Below are positions 44,213-55,367 of a DNA stretch of 64,000 nt, one piece after another; position 1 is the stretch's first letter; each line of letters begins with the position of its first letter. Location of the stretch: NCBI GenBank assembly GCA_034687125.1, contig JAQGBZ010000255.1, positions 26,235 through 90,234 on the forward strand. The letters run 5' to 3'. A model generated the notes under the pieces. It was not told the DNA's origin. It did not search any database and saw nothing but the letters and a program-made list of their open reading frames with translations. Both the position numbers and the translations under genes were made by a program. This DNA comes from Neelides folsomi (taxonomy: Eukaryota > Arthropoda > Collembola > Neelipleona > Neelidae).

Positions 44213-45292
44213 GAGCAATAGAATAGCGAATTTATCGTTTAATAATATAATAAGCCAACATTTATGAGTGTTAATAAGTGTGTGAATTTGTATTTAGAGT
44301 ATACATATTTTATGTATGGACTAGTGAAATAAGTACAATTGTCCAATGAGCTATGCGCTAGCTGTAAAAAATGCTTGGATTTTCTTCAACATTTATTGTG
44401 CATTACTTCGTTTGTAAAGATCAAGCATGTACTTTTTGTGTATATGATGACAAATAAAATGAGCGTTAAAACAATCTTAATTAATATGATAAATGCATTA
44501 ATTATACAACTAACAATATGATTGCATTATGGAATTGATTGATTGAAAGTGCTTAATTTTGTACTTATAAAAATCACTATGCCATATGAGTATTACTATT
44601 TATTATACTTATGGTTTTCCTTTTTAGTACATGCCGCTTTTATAATATAATATTTTTGAATGTTAAACAAAATTATTTCAAACTTATTAAAAACAAACCT
44701 ATTAACCTTTGATTCTCATTTCAAAGACCAATGATAAATGATAATATTTATGTAATTTGGTCTTTTGTACACAAAATAATGTTCATTTCCATTTCCAATG
44801 AATATCGAATGCTCCAGATACTTAAGAAAGGGTTATGTTATTTTGGTAAAATTTAATATGCAAGTACATATTAAAGTACTTTTACCTGGAGAATGTTCAG
44901 GTACGTAAGTTGTATGTTGTATTGTACCAATTTTGAATTTATACAAATATTTACATACTGTAATCAGTAATCAGTATTAAGTTTATTTTATAAAGATAGA
45001 GATACCAAATACATAGTATTATGTACATACATACATACTTCTACATCTACTGTAAGTACTAGTATGTACTTACAGTAGATGTATTTACTTTTGCACGATG
45101 CTGCAATAACTTTCATTAATGTCCATTAAAGTTTTGAAGCATTCATTTTATTCTTATCAAATTATTGGATTATCATTTTAGAACATATTTGAATTATAAA
45201 ATTTAAGTTCACAAAACACAAAGAATGAATTATTTATGTAAGTATACATTTTGGATGTAACTACATGAAAGAACGAGATAAAAGATTCATTG
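44213..45292. other. intergenic AT-rich stretch with a perfect hairpin
   Basis: No gene recognised. A perfect 18-bp stem with a 6-base loop is at 45042-45083 (TACATCTACTGTAAGTAC and its complement). CATA/GTAC-rich simple sequence surrounds it. Confidence 0.5.
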
Positions 45293-45300
45293 TATAAAAG
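45293..45300 (+). promoter_or_regulatory. TATA box of the lipocalin gene
   Basis: TATAAAAG at 45293-45300, about 94 bases before the ATG at 45394; a start site near 45325 would leave a 5' UTR of roughly 70 bases. Confidence 0.55.
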
Positions 45301-45393
45301 AACTAATCATCGTCCCCAATCTAGGAGTCACTTTGCGATTCCTATTACCTACTACAAGTAGCATCATTCATTTGAATTCTTAATTCTTTAAAA

Positions 45394-46513
45394 ATGCATA
45401 AAGTCTTAATATTTTTTGCATTTCTTTTTGTCAATGCATATGCACAAGAATCTTGTCGAGTCCCAACAACTTTAACAAATTTTGATCTTGAATCAGTAAT
45501 TTAACCATACATCATAATAACGAAATAAGAACTTTTAGTGCAATTAAGACTTTATTATAATGTAAACAATATTTTAAAAATATTTTATATGTATAATAAT
45601 TTTAATTTTTAGTATGCAAATGGAGATTGGTTCAGAATTGAGATGGCTCCAAGCAGTGGTCCACCAAGATACAAGTGTTTTAGTTTGAGTTATACAACTC
45701 TCGACTCTCAGCGAATGGAAGCCAAAACGACGTACTAAAAATACTTATACTTTATTCCATTTGAGAAGATTATTGAGAATTGAATCATGTTACTTGACAA
45801 GTCATTAGAAATTCAAATAAACCGATATTATTTCCTGTACAAATTATCTCCGGGTGACATCACATTCGATTGCCCGATCAAGTAACATGATTCAATTCTC
45901 AATAATCTTCTCAAACGGATTAGAGTATAAATATGATTTAAGAAATTTCTTAAATATGTTTGTTATATTAGGTATTATTATATTTTCTAATTTAACGACC
46001 AATCACAATGTATTTTATTTGTATCGTTAAACTCAAATTAAATATACTACTTTCAATATTTCAGTTATAAGAACATCTCTTCAAATCTGTGGGAAGAAGA
46101 ACGGGGAACAGTTTTTATTCCTGATCTTAAGAAACCCGGAGTATGGCAAACCAGTTGGACTGGAGGTAATTTTTAATTAAAAATAATATCACAATTGTCA
46201 TCTGTAATTCTCACAATACTTTATTGTTTTTTGCAGTCAACGTGAATCATGTTATCCTTGCCACCAATTATAAACATTGGGCCCTCTACTATGGATGCGA
46301 AATGGTAAACAATGTCAGAGTTGAAACGTGTTCAATTTTGAGCAGAACACCGATCTTTGATCCTATTCAATTGGACATGTTGAAAGCTATAGGTAAACGA
46401 ATAGAACATTAATTATAATTTAACTATATTGTAAAGTGGTTTTTATTATAGCTGTCGGTCTCGGTTTCCCAGAATCAACTCACATCCCAATTGATCAATC
46501 TGGATGTGATTAA
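45394..46513 (+). CDS. secreted lipocalin (ApoD/crustacyanin-like)
   Basis: Lipocalins are secreted beta-barrel carriers of small hydrophobic molecules such as retinoids, carotenoids, pheromones or lipids. Five exons: 45394-45495, 45613-45731, 46065-46165, 46237-46392, 46452-46513; 540 nt, 179 residues. A signal peptide covers residues 1-18 (HKVLIFFAFLFVNAYA). The first lipocalin motif appears as YANGDWFRIEM (residues 35-45, GxW), the second region as NHVILATNYKHWALYYGCE, and the third as CSILSRTPIF, which closely resembles the ApoD-type ILSRTP. A terminal CD at the end matches the C-terminal cysteine of ApoD-like members. If intron 2 were retained, a stop occurs seven bases into it; a MITE-like element lies in that intron. 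Ligand is unknown; a crustacean carotenoid-binding role is possible but unsupported. Confidence 0.88.
45757..45918. mobile_element. short inverted-repeat element (MITE-like) in lipocalin intron 2
   Basis: Perfect 38-bp inverted repeats are at 45760-45797 and 45878-45915 (outer end TTTGAGAAGATTATTGAG); allowing one mismatch they extend to 45757 and 45918. ATT flanks both sides and could be a 3-bp target duplication. The interior of about 80 bp is non-coding. The element starts 25 bases after the exon 2 donor. Confidence 0.7.
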
Positions 46514-47261
46514 ATTTTCATTGGAAGGAAATTGTTTCAATGAATAAACCCATAAAATAATGTTGAGACATAATAATATATTTTTTCATTTTATTCATTC
46601 TTGTAGATATTTAATCGGTAGATAGACATTCAAATTCTTATGAGTTTCGGCCGCATATCACATTTTGCGCTTTTAAAAACGTAACAATAAAAAACCTTAA
46701 ATAGCTAATTAAATTACTATAAATTAAGTTTAAAAATTCAAGCTGAAACTGGCTTAATATACTTAACCCTATTAAAATAACTCCCATTTAAAACTATTTC
46801 TTTCCCTGTAAAAGTACTATGTATTACTAATAGGTAATTTAAGAATAATAATTATGCGTAATGCTTTAATCTACATATTATAATAACTGTATACATAAGT
46901 AATTATAATATATTACAATTTACAAAACTAATTATAAGATAAAATATGGAACCACATTTATCTTATGCCCGTTATTTTATGTATTATTTAAAACTAATAA
47001 TCATGATAGCATTCTTCGTTTTCTTATTAGCCAATCTATGGGTATATTATACAAAAAATAGGTTAAAATATTCCTTATTTATTTAAAAGAAGAACTTTCT
47101 CCGCCCTCCACAATAACAAAAATTGCATTAATTGAATTGCAAATAGGAATTTGAATTAAAAAGAATAACAATATGATAAAACGGGCTAAAGAGATATGAA
47201 CCTAATAAATGTAATAAATAATGTAGCAATGCAATAATGCAAATGATAAAAACTTAAAATG
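46514..47261. other. convergent intergenic stretch
   Basis: AT-rich 3' region between the lipocalin and sorting-nexin genes. Nothing further seen. Confidence 0.5.
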
Positions 47262-50200
47262 TTAGAGCCCTGTGTATTGAGGAACAGTGGGAGATTGATT
47301 TGGACTTGATTGACGAAAGAAAAGACTTCGGCTTCGACTTCTTTCTCGGGTTTTTTTGTGAGATTCAGGCCAATTCGTTTCACTTTAAAGAAAATCATGA
47401 ATATACAATATATCACATATGTATTATGTCAGAAAATACAATAAGTACTCAATATCAGTGTAAATTTTTTTGAACTCTACATACACATACTACTTTATAA
47501 GAAGAAGAATAAGAATCAATTTTATTTATAGGTAGGCATAAAACTAAATAGCCTTTATAACTCCATTATAATAAATTAGCACATTAGATGAATATATTTC
47601 AATTACCCGAAAAATGGTAGAATTGAGATGAGCATATTCTTTTCAGGATGAGATGCCAAAATAGTATTCGTTTGCAAATTATGGTTGATAACTTTTCTTA
47701 AATAATCTTGCAGCTTTCTTCTTCTATCATCCACGAACTTTGTATCCTATCAAAATTATCTCTTATCATGAAAATGTAACATATACAGATACACAATAAA
47801 TAGTTAAAAATAATAAATACAATAATTGTAAACATCTTTGTTTAAAAAACTCAACATATCAAAATTCAAAACTAATCCAAATATTCAGAATAAAGGAATA
47901 ATAATATAATTTAAACAAACCTTGTTCCCAATATGCTTTTTCGGGGGGAAATAAAAACCTCCAACGACGCCGTCTCGCTTTTTCAAGTCCCGATGAAGAC
48001 AGTAAAATTGAGAATATCTTCTATAAACGTTCCATTCCGTGTCCTTAATTCTAATAAAAACCTGGAAGATTTTCTTATTTTAAAACACTTCCCCCAAGTA
48101 AATATAAATTGTCTCTTAAAAGTAATAAGCTAGGGTAAAAATAAATCATAAATCTGTAATGTAAGGACTGAAATGAATAATGATGAAAAATATGTACTTG
48201 GTAGACATGATGTAAATCATTAGTTGCTCCCGTGAGAAATGCAGAAGGGATCCAAATATTGATCAAAACTCTGTCATTATTCGAATTGATTCGAGTCCTA
48301 CCAGAGGAATTTGATCCGAAGCTGAGAGCATCAATATCATTTTCAAACTGATCCATCTCATCAATTCCATGAATAAGGGGAGCTGCAAAGGGACCTCGGA
48401 GGTCAATGAGTTCCTCTCTCATCCGCTTCAAGGCTTGATCCTTTCTTTGAAGTAAAACTTGGAGATGAGCATTAAATTCCATTAGTTCTCCATGCATTTC
48501 TGCAACTTGAATTAACTTCCGTTCGTATTCTGCAGCCTCATTCGATTCATCTGAATTACGTGGATAAAATAATATTTTAAAATTAGTATTTTACAAGTTT
48601 GGAATATTAATATCAAAAAGTTGTCCAAACTCAAAAGTATCAAACATCTAAACTATTATTGTTGACTGGAATTAATTATAATTATAGTATATAAATCCAA
48701 ATTCACCCTCGTTAGATTGGACGTGTTCGGTCGAAGTTTCAAGTTCCAATGAAGAACTTTTCCGCGACTCGGATTTTAACAACTGAACTGCCCCAATGTA
48801 TTTTTTAAGCTGATGCTTTAGGATTTCATTTTCCTTACTAAGCGATTCTATTTTCGCGTCGAGTATCTTTGCTTTGTCCTTGTGATGCCTTTTTGCATCG
48901 GCTAATTGGGCCTTCAATGACGTGACAATTTCAACTTCATGGTCTAATACACTTTTAAGCTTCTGAAGCCGATCGTCCGTCGTGCTATCACTTGTAAAAG
49001 AGGCATTTCCTTCGTTGATTTTTGTAGGTGTTCGATAACTTTCAGGTTCATAAACAGTGACTTCTTCCGAGTCTTCGTCTAAATCCGGGTGTTGATCATC
49101 ACTTGCATTTGGGATTGGAACTGGAATTAAATCTTGGGTAAAATCGTTGATTGCCAAACCGCTTGGATATCCAGAAACGGGTTTGAGCCTTTGATCCGGC
49201 GAAACGTCGCTCAAACTGATATTGTCGAGCCTATCAGAGCAATCGGAATACAAAGAGAGACAATCTGACTTTAATGAGCTCGAATAAATATCGTTATTGG
49301 CAGAAGCAGAACCAACACTTTGAATTTGAATTCCAGGAGTTGCAGATTTTGGAGTGGTTAAAATTTCAGGATTTTTAACAATTCCGTCTTGTTTGAGCTC
49401 AGGAACTTTATCAGGTTTTGCGACGTGCTGTGGAGCATTTTCCTTTTTGCATTTGGAGCTACTTGGCAAATTCATCGGAGGATCGTTGGAATCTCCATCA
49501 TCAAAGGAAACAAAAGTGGTGGGAACTTTCTTTTTCTTCTTCTTGTTCGGTTTCCCGACTTCTTCCATAATTGCAATTGGAACTTCGCCTAATACTTGAT
49601 CGGCAACCTGAGCTTCTTCAGGCAAACTTTCCGCCTCGGGCTCAGAATTCTATTCAAGATTTTTAATTAAAATTATATATTAAATTTTTAATGAATACTT
49701 TAAGTCAAATAGTTATGATTTGTTCTCGTTGATCATACTCATATACAATAAAGTTATGTAATAATTTTTGTATTTATCTTATGTATAGTTTCTTAATGCT
49801 ATTGTAAAAATTAAATTTTAAATGTTATAATAAATTACAAGTTTATCGACTGGCCGTTCGACAATGTCTAAAATCGGGTTGTCAACGATAAGTGCAAATA
49901 GGATTGATCCAAGCCCAGCAGCAGTTTGAGGCAGAAGTGAATTGAGTTCATGGTCGAGCATGAAGGCCCAAGGTTCATAGTAGGAATGTAAATCTTGGAA
50001 GGAGATGAAGATGAGAATGAATCGCTCGAGAGAATGTTCATTGAGGGATGCTCGGAGCCAAGCTCTCGCCCGTCCTAAATCACTCCGAACTTTGTGAAGT
50101 AAAAGGAATCGCTCTGCCTCGTGCTTGGAAAGCTGAGATTTGACAAGTGGCCAGTAGCTGAGTATTTCAAACGGCTTCAAATTTGAAGGTATCTACAAAA

Positions 50201-50591
50201 ATGATCAAAAATATAGAAAATTGTGTCTATAATTTTTATCTATTTTTTAATCTTTTATGTAAATAAAATTATTGTAATATTTTATATGGGATAGTTAACA
50301 GTATTGGCTTAATGAAATAATAAATGTACTTACAAAATTTTCTGTCATTTGCCATAAAACATTGGATGAGGTTTTGGATGAAGTTTCAGACCCTTGTGGA
50401 ATCCGGGGCTTTTTAATTCCATGAAGAAAGACATCTTCGAAAGCGAAGCAAAGTTTTTGTACTGAGGGATCGTCTTCTGTTGCTAATTCACTCCGTGACC
50501 CGAATCGACTCTGACAGTTTTTCACTCCGTCAAGAAGTCTTGAGAGAAGTTTACGTTTTGTTTCTTCTGCTCCATTGGAAGGCCCACTCAT
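47262..50591 (-). CDS. Snx29: sorting nexin 29-like protein (RUN and PX domains)
   Basis: Endosomal-trafficking-type protein with a RUN domain, coiled coil and phosphoinositide-binding PX domain. Seven exons in reading order: 50591-50334, 50192-49839, 49649-48707, 48550-48198, 48061-47921, 47746-47607, 47382-47262; 2310 nt, 769 residues. The N-terminus (KLLSRLLDGVKNCQSRFG) and RGRAWLR-like GRARAWLRASLNEHSLERF match the RUN domain of vertebrate SNX29 (about residues 20-200). A long acidic, Ser-rich linker with KKKKKKVPTTFVSFDD follows, then a coiled coil (KLKSVLDHEVEIV to LKKYIGAVQLLK). MHGELMEFN…ELIDLRGP and the PX segment follow: INIWIPSAFL, VFIRIKDTEWNVYRRYSQF, FPPKKHIGNK, and RRRKLQDYLRKV. 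The tail is Arg/Ser-rich (RERSRSRS). Start at 50591 fits the known N-terminus (MSG...). Exact cargo is unknown. Confidence 0.92.
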
Positions 50592-52556
50592 GAGGTCTAC
50601 AAATATTTTTATTTCAATGAGTATATTTGGTATAAATTTTACAAAATGCAGTTGTTTTTTTAACTATTTTCAAAAACTTGGAGTAGAGGATTAAACTAAA
50701 CTTAAAATGTTAAATAATTTGAAATTGATTGGCAATGAGCAATCTTTAATACTCAAAGTTGTCTCGGGTAAATTAGTGGGCGTTTTTCAGATTCCTTTAG
50801 ACCCAGATGAAATGCTTTTACACTATTAGTTTTTATGTACTGCTACTTTTACTATTGTTCATTTTTGTGCTTTATAGAGCAAAGTTTCAATTCTGTAATT
50901 TCTGTAGGTAATATGCCTACTCTGGCTCTACATGTATAATAGTTAATGGATAAATTGTATAAATTGGTTTACCTAAGGGCTAAAGTATTCGTTAGCACGA
51001 AATCCACTTAATCTAATTGTATAATCCAAAGCTCAACAACAAAGAAATGACATAAGTACAATCTGTAAAATTGACAATCGTTGAAAATTTTTAATTGACT
51101 AATCACTTCACCTCAATAATAACCAAATTGCAACATATTTTTACGGAAGGTAACGGCAATAATAAACATACAACTATACATATTTAGATATAGGTATAAA
51201 TTGAATACTACATAATATATTTATTATGTAATATTGTATATCTCCTAACTGTAATACAGTACAAACTTTAATATGCGTTGAATATATGAGAGTGTATTTG
51301 CGTACCAAATTGTTCTAATTTTGATTTACCAGAATTTCGATTTGACCTTGCCTTCAAAAATTAACTTACAAACTTTCGATATAAGTTTTGTAAATTAACT
51401 AGTAATTAAATTAACTTTATATTATTTAGTCAAATTCACAATAAAATCAAAGGTGGTTATATTTATTTCAATTTCAATGGAGTTAGAAATTGGTATATTT
51501 ACTTAATGCGAATTAACATTTTATAAAGAATGTTTGAAGGCAAATAATATATTTATTAAATGCGAAATATTTTGAAATGAACATTGTGTAACATTCTATA
51601 ATGTTCAATAACCTACATAATATCTATCATATCAATGTCATTTATTTAAGTATAAAAGAATATATTGGATATTATATGCCTAGTTAAAATAATCTTTAAG
51701 TAGACATATTACTTTATACTTTTAGATGATTTGACACAATGAGTGAATCCAAATATTTACCCTCTATGCTCTATATAACGAAGATCATGCATTATCTTAT
51801 AAGATACGTATTATATTACATCCTTGAAAAAGTATTCGTATTACATTATCAGCCTACAAAGAAAAGAATGTCTATTCGATATAAAAATCATATTTTAATT
51901 CGATAATTAAGAAATATTATGCGTAGATTATAATGCATCTATAGACAAGTTCTGCATTTGGACTTTTTAATCACTTATCTCTTATTAAATACGATCATTA
52001 CAAAATATAATTTTACAATAAATATTATTATACAAAATGTATTATTAAAATATTAACTAACCATCATTAAAACAATTTGTAAATTTTACAATCTCATAAA
52101 AATATAGTAAGAAATGCCCACAAAATAACAAAAAAGTAGAAAACTAGTATTTCATTAATGATCCATAAATCATACTCCTAGAGTAGAATATTTTGTGAAA
52201 CCGAATTTATGCAAAATATTTTGTTTTCTAATTATTTCATGAACTCTAATTTGAGTATAGTTGAATCAAGAAAATAGCTACAAATCTAACTCAAAATAAT
52301 AATGCTTATAAACATAATAAAATACGATTAAAAATATTAAATGGAGTTTATTTTACCTATTCTGACCACCTTGATGTAAAAGAATTAAAAATCTGAAGAC
52401 TTTATTTCTATTTTGTACTCTTCACCTCACTAGAATTAAAAAATGGAAACTGCAACAGCTTTTAAATGTTTCACTCTGCCCCTTCCACACGAGCAAATGA
52501 ATGAGTCAATGAATGGATAAGAGACGATCCGATTTGAACTCTTGCGCCACTTCAAT
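50592..52556. other. divergent intergenic stretch
   Basis: About 2 kb of AT-rich DNA between divergently transcribed Snx29 and RpL10. I see no gene, RNA or clear repeat. Confidence 0.5.
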
Positions 52557-52600
52557 CTCTTCTTCTATTGGAAGGCCATTGCAGCCGGGTTCTCCGCGAG
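52557..52600 (+). promoter_or_regulatory. probable RpL10 start region with pyrimidine (TOP-like) tract and untranslated first exon
   Basis: CTCTTCTTCT at 52557-52566 resembles the terminal oligopyrimidine tract that starts ribosomal-protein mRNAs. The exon would end at 52600 before a consensus GTGAGT donor, and an acceptor TTAAAG at 52710-52711 precedes the coding start at 52738. Inferred from motif order. Confidence 0.5.
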
Positions 52601-52737
52601 GTGAGTGGAAGCTCTTCATATTTTATCAAAATTTAATTGAAATTTCGAAATTTTAATTGTATTTAATATTCGGAAAATGAAGGTAATAACTTTCTTTGTC
52701 GTTTGTTAAAGGTTTTGGGGAGAAATACGGCGTAAAA

Positions 52738-54000
52738 ATGGGGCGGCGACCTGCGAGATGGTGAGACCATGCTTTCTATATTCTATACCCTATATCCGCC
52801 ATTGCTCCGCTCACTTTTAATGCATTTCGTCTTAAATAACTAAAGTCCAGATTGATTTCAATTTTAACTTTAGTTTTAAATTACACAGTTAATTTTTAAA
52901 CCCTGTTTTACTATGTTAAATATGAGTATGATTATGAACAATCATTTGCACTTCCCTCTGCTGTAGACCAATATGGTTTTTTAGCAAGAATGAATGTGCA
53001 AAAATTGACGATTTTCGGATCGGCCCATTTGTCGCCTTTTGAGTTGACTTATCAATTTAAAAGTGAACTACATTTGGTTACACTTAAACCCAATTAATAA
53101 CATTATTATGAAAGACCCCATTCCAATTTATTTCATATTTTATAAAGTTTAAATATATATTAAGCATTTGAAGTTTACTTCAACAATATTTTAAATTTTA
53201 GTTATCGCTACTGCAAAAACAAGCCTTATCCGAAGTCGAGGTTTTGTCGAGGTGTTCCTGACGCCAAGATCCGAATTTTTGACCTGGGAAAGAAAAAGGC
53301 CCGTGTGGACGACTTCCCGCTCTGTATCCATCTCGTATCTGATGAGTATGAGCAGTTGTCTTCTGAAGCCCTCGAGGCTGGACGAATTTGTGCTAACAAG
53401 TACATGGTCAAGACTTGCGGCAAGGATCAATTCCACATACGAATGCGGCTACATCCATTCCACGTCATTCGGATCAACAAAATGTTATCGTGTGCCGGAG
53501 CTGATAGGCTCCAAACTGGTATGCGAGGAGCGTTTGGAAAGCCACTTGGAACCGTGGCCCGTGTCAACATCGGACAACCCATCATGAGCGTTCGGTCTCT
53601 TGACAAACATAAGGCTTCAGTCATCGAAGCCCTCCGTCGTGCCAAGTTTAAGTTCCCTGGCCGCCAAAAGGTAAACTTTATTTTCTTTATAATGCTATTT
53701 TACATTTATTATTAAAATCCAAGAATTGAATTCTAATAATTCTATGATAATTCAAAGAATTCAAAAAATAAATTCAAATTCAAAGAATCGAAAAAAATAA
53801 ATTCAAATTGATTTTGATTATTTTTCCAGATCTTTGTCTCGAAGAAGTGGGGATTTACAAAGTGGGAGAGACCTCAGTATGAGAAGCTGAAGGAAGACGG
53901 ACGTCTCGCCCCAGACGGTTGCAACGTCAAATACCGCCCAGAACATGGCCCACTCGCGGAATGGAAAAAGGTCCAAGAGGAAATTGTGGGAGTTCTATGA
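52738..54000 (+). CDS. RpL10: ribosomal protein L10 (uL16, QM)
   Basis: Large-subunit ribosomal protein needed for 60S maturation and for positioning tRNA near the peptidyl-transferase centre. Three exons: 52738-52760, 53202-53670, 53830-54000; 663 nt, 220 residues (human 214). The first exon codes only MGRRPAR and splits the Cys codon, a typical arrangement. Hallmarks: [32 protein letters not shown]-like [55 protein letters not shown]. Codon use is clearly richer in third-position G/C than neighbouring genes, as expected for a highly expressed gene. Confidence 0.97.
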
Positions 54001-55367
54001 ACACAATCTCTTGTTTCGTATTTAACCATTCTTGGAATAAAGATAAATCTTTAAAAAAATATATGAATTGGAATTGAAAGTTTCTGTCATTTCATCATTT
54101 AATTATTTACAAATACATATTACATAATTTTTCTTTTGATTGGAATTAGAATAATTTTTTCATTCTTTAATCAAACCATTTGCATTGGAATTTAACTCGG
54201 TAATAATTGATCATTTTATTAGCTCTGTCAAGTTCATGATTTGTTTCGTTATTAACATTGAAGTTAACAAAAAAATTAAAATTTTAACTTAATAAGTTTA
54301 ATAATTTTTTATTTCATTTTTTGACAAAAATAGTTTTTATTCTCGAGATTAATGCTGAACAAAATATAAAGCAATAATTACATAAATAATCTTCGCTGAA
54401 TGATTCCTGCAAGCAACATATCTTTAAATTAATCACCATAATATGGAATGAAAGTTATATGCGTGGAACGACAAAGCTCCATTAGAATTTGGAATTGTTT
54501 AATAAATTAATTTCACTCAAAAAAGCTCAGAATCAGCTAGTTTTTAATCTTTTGTTTTCATTTAAATGATTAAATTTTAATACTTTTGTTTAGTTTATAT
54601 GCAATTTTTTTCTAGATAAAATGTTAATAATTTAGTGAAAACCAAATTTTGAAAAATAAATAAATTAGTTAATTTTTTGATTATGTTTAAGTTGTCTAAT
54701 ATATGTATGGTACATATTTTATACAAAGCAAAAAGTATTTATTTGTATATTTACCACACTTAAGAGAATTAATATTAAACCATAGAATAATTTCCATTAA
54801 AAACATTAAAGGGTCAACTTCACTACATTACAGGTTTATCAGTGTTAAAACTCATTTTTTAAATGTTATCTCAACATTAACATGTATGGATTGTGTAAGT
54901 ACCAGTAAATATGTATGTATTATAAATAAATATTAACACTATTCACACATTTTGCCATTTCAAAGAAACTCATTAAAAAGGAAGGTGGTAAACAAAGATA
55001 AACCAATGATGTTAATTGTACTCAATTAATCTTTATCTATTTGTGGATTAAACTAAACTATAGTTTATGTGCCATTTTGTTAAATTTTGGCGAATTATAA
55101 ATTCCAAAGGTAATTAATGAAATTGTTCGTAAAGAAATTTTCATTACCTAGCTTAATTAATTAAAATTTTTGTCGAACGTTTATAATTGAGCGCCAGTCA
55201 GACCTTATGACCATCCCCATTTTCTCTCTCTTTTCTCTCATTAGCAAAACATTCAATTTTCCTTTAATGGTAATTTTCAATTGGGACTTTCCTAAAAACG
55301 CGTATTAAAAATATTCATTAGCTTTCAATCCTTTCAACTTCTCATTCATCTTCTGTATGGATAAAAT
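54001..55367. other. convergent intergenic stretch
   Basis: AT-rich 3' regions of RpL10 and the lysine-degradation gene. No coding sequence recognised. Confidence 0.5.

Noticed and set aside
48672-49599. Plus-strand open frames antisense to Snx29
   Set aside because: The minus-strand frame has clear SNX29 features; the antisense frames are by-products.
53191-53645. Several minus-strand and alternate-frame open frames over RpL10
   Set aside because: They are shadows of the highly conserved L10 exon, whose low stop density opens other frames.
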